In this document: positions 49,999 to 52,691 of the stretch, in pieces | Layout of the letters: each line of letters starts with the position of its first letter | Numbering within the stretch: position 1 is the first letter of the stretch | Origin: Acidimicrobiia bacterium | GTDB lineage: Bacteria > Actinomycetota > Acidimicrobiia > Spongiisociales > Spongiisociaceae | Assembly (NCBI GenBank): GCA_009841105.1 | Contig: VXMM01000018.1 | Span: forward strand, 125,780-178,470 | Direction: 5' to 3' | DNA: 52,691 nt | Program-made: the position numbers and the translations under genes | The notes under the pieces: generated by a model | What the model saw: the letters and a program-made list of their open reading frames with translations, nothing else | Told to the model about the DNA's origin: nothing | Database searches by the model: none

Positions 49999-51195
49999 GT
50001 GATCGACGGATCTGGCTCCTGGGCACTTCGCCTGCGCAACGGCCAGGCGGTCTTCGACGAGTTCATGGAAGCTGCGCCGTTCCCGATCTCCCGCGCCACG
50101 CTGGCCCGCCGGACCGGCTTGTCGAAACCGACCGTGTCCGCCCTGGTGTCGGACCTCGAGGACGCCGGCGTGGTCAGCCTCATCCCACCCTCCGAAACTT
50201 CTCAGGGTCGGATCGGCCGCCCGGCCACCCCCTACGCGCTGGTTCCGGACGCGGCGCTGGTGGTGGGGGTGGACATGGGGGCCACCAAGATCATCGTGGG
50301 TGTGGCCGATCTGCTGGGGAGGGTCCTTGCCGAGGATCGCATCGAGACCGGCTCCCATGCCAGGGTCGCGGTGGACACGGTCGTGGGTGCCACGACCCGG
50401 CTGCTCGAGACCCTGGGCGGCAAGGACCACCTCCTGGAATCCGGATGCGTGGGGGTTCCCGGCGTGTACCGCCCGCGGCTGGACCGCGTGGAGATGTCCC
50501 CCAACCTCGCAGGGTTCGCCGATCTCCCGATCCGGGCGGAACTGTCCGAACGCCTCGGTGTGCCCGTCACGATCGAGAACGATGTGAACCTGGCGGCGGT
50601 GGCGGAAGCGGAAGCGATGGACGACCTGGGTGGGCTCGACTTCGTCGCCATCTCGGTCGGCACCGGAATCGGGGCCGGGTTGGTCATGGACGGGCGGTTG
50701 TACCGGGGAGGTCACGGAGCCGCCGGAGAACTCGGGTCGATCGACATCTGCGGAGCGGGCGACGACCGGGCGGGCCGGCTCACGTTGGAGGATGTCGCCT
50801 CCGCCCCGGCCATCCGCAGGCGGTTCCGTCAAGCAATAGACACCGGCCTTACCTCCCGCCTCGAGCGCGATGCCGAGGTCTCGGAGATCCTCCTCGCGGC
50901 CTCTTCGGGTGACGAAGCCGCGTCCGAGGCCATCGGCATCGCCGCCGAGGCGATGGCGTCTGCGGTGGCATGGCTGTGCTGGTTCAGCGATCCGGCCCGG
51001 ATCGTGTTCGGGGGCGGGGTGGGATCGAATCCCACCTTCGTCGATGCGGTGCGCTCCAAACTGGACCGTCACCTGGACGAGACACCGGAGCTGGTCGCTT
51101 CGGCACTGGGCAACCGTGCAGCCTTCACCGGAGCGATCTCCACCGCTCGCGCTTCGGTGAGAACCACCTTTGTGCGGGGCCGGCTGGGCCGATGA
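49999..51195 (+). CDS. ROK-family transcriptional regulator
   Basis: A 398-residue repressor of the NagC/XylR group. An N-terminal winged helix (~30-58, ATLARRTGLSKPTVSALVSDLE) is joined to a sugar-kinase-like domain with VGVDMGATKIIVGVAD and GVPGVY. The usual C-terminal zinc motif (CxCGxxGC) is degenerate: GSIDICGAGDDRAGRLTLE has one Cys. GTG 49999 has GGAGGGG eight bases upstream; frame upstream to 49867 is not family-like. ROK ligands are normally sugars, yet the next genes are an M20 hydrolase and an importer lipoprotein, so an amino sugar or amide is plausible. Confidence 0.9.
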   Translation: MIDGSGSWALRLRNGQAVFDEFMEAAPFPISRATLARRTGLSKPTVSALVSDLEDAGVVSLIPPSETSQGRIGRPATPYALVPDAALVVGVDMGATKIIVGVADLLGRVLAEDRIETGSHARVAVDTVVGATTRLLETLGGKDHLLESGCVGVPGVYRPRLDRVEMSPNLAGFADLPIRAELSERLGVPVTIENDVNLAAVAEAEAMDDLGGLDFVAISVGTGIGAGLVMDGRLYRGGHGAAGELGSIDICGAGDDRAGRLTLEDVASAPAIRRRFRQAIDTGLTSRLERDAEVSEILLAASSGDEAASEAIGIAAEAMASAVAWLCWFSDPARIVFGGGVGSNPTFVDAVRSKLDRHLDETPELVASALGNRAAFTGAISTARASVRTTFVRGRLGR

Positions 51196-52478
51196 AGACC
51201 ATGGTGAGGTCACCGGCCGACGAGATCGCCGCCGCCATCGACGAGGAGGAACTGGTCGGGTTGGTTCTGGAGGCGGTGCGGATTCCGAGCGTGACCCCGC
51301 ACGAGACGGACTTCGCCGGATGGGTCAGGAACAGGATGGAGGACGGGCCTTGGAGTCGGGTGCGTCTGGTCGAGGCAGAACCCGGAAGGCCCAACGTATA
51401 CGCCGAGGCGGGGCGGGCAGGGGGACGGTCCCTGGTGCTGGCCGGTCACCTCGACACCGTGCACGCAGACGACTGGACGCGGGAGTGGAGCGGGACCGAC
51501 CGGGCCGATCCCTTCGCCGGAAGCATCGTCGACGGTGAGATATGGGCCCGGGGGGTGACCGACCAGAAGGCGGGGATCTGCTCGATCATCGAGGTCGCCC
51601 GAGCGGTGGACCGGGCAGGTTACCGGCTGTCTGGCCCGCTCACGGCGCTGCTGGTTTGCGACGAGGAGTCCGGCCAGCCCGGTAGCGGGCTCTCGATAGG
51701 AATGCGCGCGGCAGTCTCGCACCTGTTTGACGGCCCCGATCCGGTGCCTGACTTTGCGATCTACACCGAGCCGACCACCGAGGCCATCTACACCGCCCAG
51801 ATGGGATTCCTGATCGCCGACATCACGCTGACCGGCAGATCGGCCTACTTCGGGACGCCCGAACTGGGTGTCGATGCGCTGCGAGCGGGTCACTCGCTCC
51901 TGAGCGACCTATGGGAACGCAACGAGACCCTGCGCGATGGCACGGGCCACGACCTCCTGGGCGGACGGTTCCTGCTGGTCACCTCCGTCGAGTCCGGCGG
52001 GAACATCGCGGTTCCGGGCGACTTCCGGTTGTCCCTTATCCAGAAGCTGCTGCCTGGAGACGACCTCGACTGCCAGGCCGATGCGTTGCGGGAACTGGTC
52101 GCCAGGGTGGCGGATGACCACGGCGTCCTGGCGGAGGTGGTCTTCTCCGCCCCGCGGGATCACCCGGTGGGAGGAACCCCCGATGAGATTTCTCCAGACC
52201 ATCCGGGCGTCCGCGCGTTGATGGAATCGATCGAACACACCACCGGTAGGAGCGCCCGGATCGAGGGCGCTCCTTACTGGTCCGAGAAGCCACTGCTCCG
52301 GGCGGCCGGGATCCCCGGCGTGTACTTCGCCCCCGGAGATATTGCTACATGTCACACCCCATTCGAAAGGCTCCCGATCCAGGAGTTGATCTCCGCGACC
52401 CGCACCCTTGCGCACTTCGTGGCGTCCTGGTGCGGGGTGGAGCAAGCAGGGAGAGGGCGGCCGGAGGAGGAACAATGA
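51192..52478 (+). CDS. M20-family metallohydrolase
   Basis: A 428-residue M20 amidase or peptidase with a complete metal site: GHLDTVHADDW (His, Asp), ARGVTDQKAG (Asp), CDEESGQ (Glu-Glu), YTEPT (Glu) and CHTPFERLP (His). The Glu-Glu pair is intact, unlike the M20 protein at 30862. The dimerisation domain carries GFLIADITLTGRSAYFGTPELGVDA. ATG 51192 overlaps the ROK stop (ATGA), and its own stop overlaps the next ATG, so regulator, hydrolase and importer form one unit. Confidence 0.9.
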   Translation: MKTMVRSPADEIAAAIDEEELVGLVLEAVRIPSVTPHETDFAGWVRNRMEDGPWSRVRLVEAEPGRPNVYAEAGRAGGRSLVLAGHLDTVHADDWTREWSGTDRADPFAGSIVDGEIWARGVTDQKAGICSIIEVARAVDRAGYRLSGPLTALLVCDEESGQPGSGLSIGMRAAVSHLFDGPDPVPDFAIYTEPTTEAIYTAQMGFLIADITLTGRSAYFGTPELGVDALRAGHSLLSDLWERNETLRDGTGHDLLGGRFLLVTSVESGGNIAVPGDFRLSLIQKLLPGDDLDCQADALRELVARVADDHGVLAEVVFSAPRDHPVGGTPDEISPDHPGVRALMESIEHTTGRSARIEGAPYWSEKPLLRAAGIPGVYFAPGDIATCHTPFERLPIQELISATRTLAHFVASWCGVEQAGRGRPEEEQ

Positions 52479-52691
52479 AGACAAGAACCGAGACGACACG
52501 GCTGCGGATGGTCATGGCCACGATGGCGGTGCTCGGCCTATTGGCCGCTGCCTGCGGCGGTGACGAAGCTGCCGAGGAAACCACCACCACGGCCGGGGCT
52601 GCAGCCACCACCCAGGCTCCTGCGACCACCGCGCCTCCTGCGGCGCCGGTGGCTCCTGTGACTCGGGGTCCGGGGGGTGAGGTTGCTACGC
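52475..52691 (+). CDS. Lipoprotein, probable importer binding protein (partial)
   Basis: The first 72 residues of a lipoprotein cut by the window edge. A basic N-terminus, a hydrophobic stretch and the lipobox LGLLAAAC (Cys27) are followed by a Thr/Ala/Pro linker like those of the other two importer lipoproteins. GGAGGAGG stands before ATG 52475, which overlaps the M20 stop. The class of binding protein cannot be seen. Confidence 0.75.
   Translation, partial: MKTRTETTRLRMVMATMAVLGLLAAACGGDEAAEETTTTAGAAATTQAPATTAPPAAPVAPVTRGPGGEVAT

Noticed and set aside
1-52691. tRNA, rRNA, CRISPR array, prophage, transposase or toxin-antitoxin genes
   Set aside because: Looked for by eye on both strands; no cloverleaf with CCA end, no regular spacer array and no transposase or integrase motif was seen. 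A covariance search would be needed to exclude small RNAs.

Overview
The window is a GC-rich actinobacterial chromosome segment. The codon use, the many GTG and TTG starts, the leaderless-looking promoters and the Thr/Ala/Pro linkers after the lipoboxes suggest an uncultured Acidimicrobiia-like heterotroph; that placement is inference. I see no rRNA, tRNA, CRISPR array, prophage or transposase. Apart from ftsK, ppk2 and an MscS channel, almost everything is uptake and breakdown of organic nitrogen and organic acids.

Layout. 0-16 kb: ftsK; a 2-oxoacid dehydrogenase E2 gene and a cupin gene on the plus strand, facing a minus-strand operon (E1 beta, E1 alpha, SDR, free lipoyl carrier, MFS permease, and further upstream an enolase-superfamily dehydratase) that looks like a sugar-acid or acetoin-type route. 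Then come a sulfatase, a Rieske oxygenase and a thiolase-fold protein without its catalytic Cys. A ~112-bp repeat occurs at 1-113 and again at 15399-15510. 15.5-28.1 kb: a divergent nucleoside-type deaminase gene and a tightly packed plus-strand run of eleven genes, many overlapping by 1-4 bases: hydantoinase-like hydrolase, isochorismatase-fold amidase, DUF1185, enamidase-like amidohydrolase, DUF1989, DUF5591 (archaeosine-synthase-like), class II aldolase-fold protein, class III aminotransferase, Atz/Trz-type amidohydrolase, FAD oxidoreductase and methyltransferase. This is the best candidate for an undescribed pathway, probably opening and dismantling an N-heterocycle or ureide-like compound.

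28.1-36.0 kb: an insert with visibly lower GC, carrying a complete polyamine-type ABC importer (lipoprotein, ATPase, two permeases), a zinc alcohol dehydrogenase, an M20 hydrolase and, facing it, a luciferase-like flavin monooxygenase. 36.1-42.7 kb: a broken ABC ATPase remnant, mscS, then a minus-strand operon that joins a SsuABC/ThiXYZ-type importer to a nitrilase and a second Atz/Trz-type amidohydrolase. 42.8-47.4 kb: an acetylpolyamine/histone deacetylase-fold enzyme, PPK2, an SDR and a two-subunit CoA-transferase. 47.7 kb to the end: a DAO-type oxidase, a hydantoin/Asp-Glu racemase, a ROK regulator behind a strong promoter, an M20 hydrolase and the start of another importer lipoprotein.

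Taken together the genes describe a cell with several parallel modules that import a nitrogen compound, hydrolyse C-N bonds (at least ten C-N hydrolases of six folds), deaminate, and feed the carbon through CoA or 2-oxoacid chemistry. Substrates cannot be read from sequence alone. Coordinates include stop codons. Starts were chosen by translational coupling, Shine-Dalgarno sequences and family N-termini.
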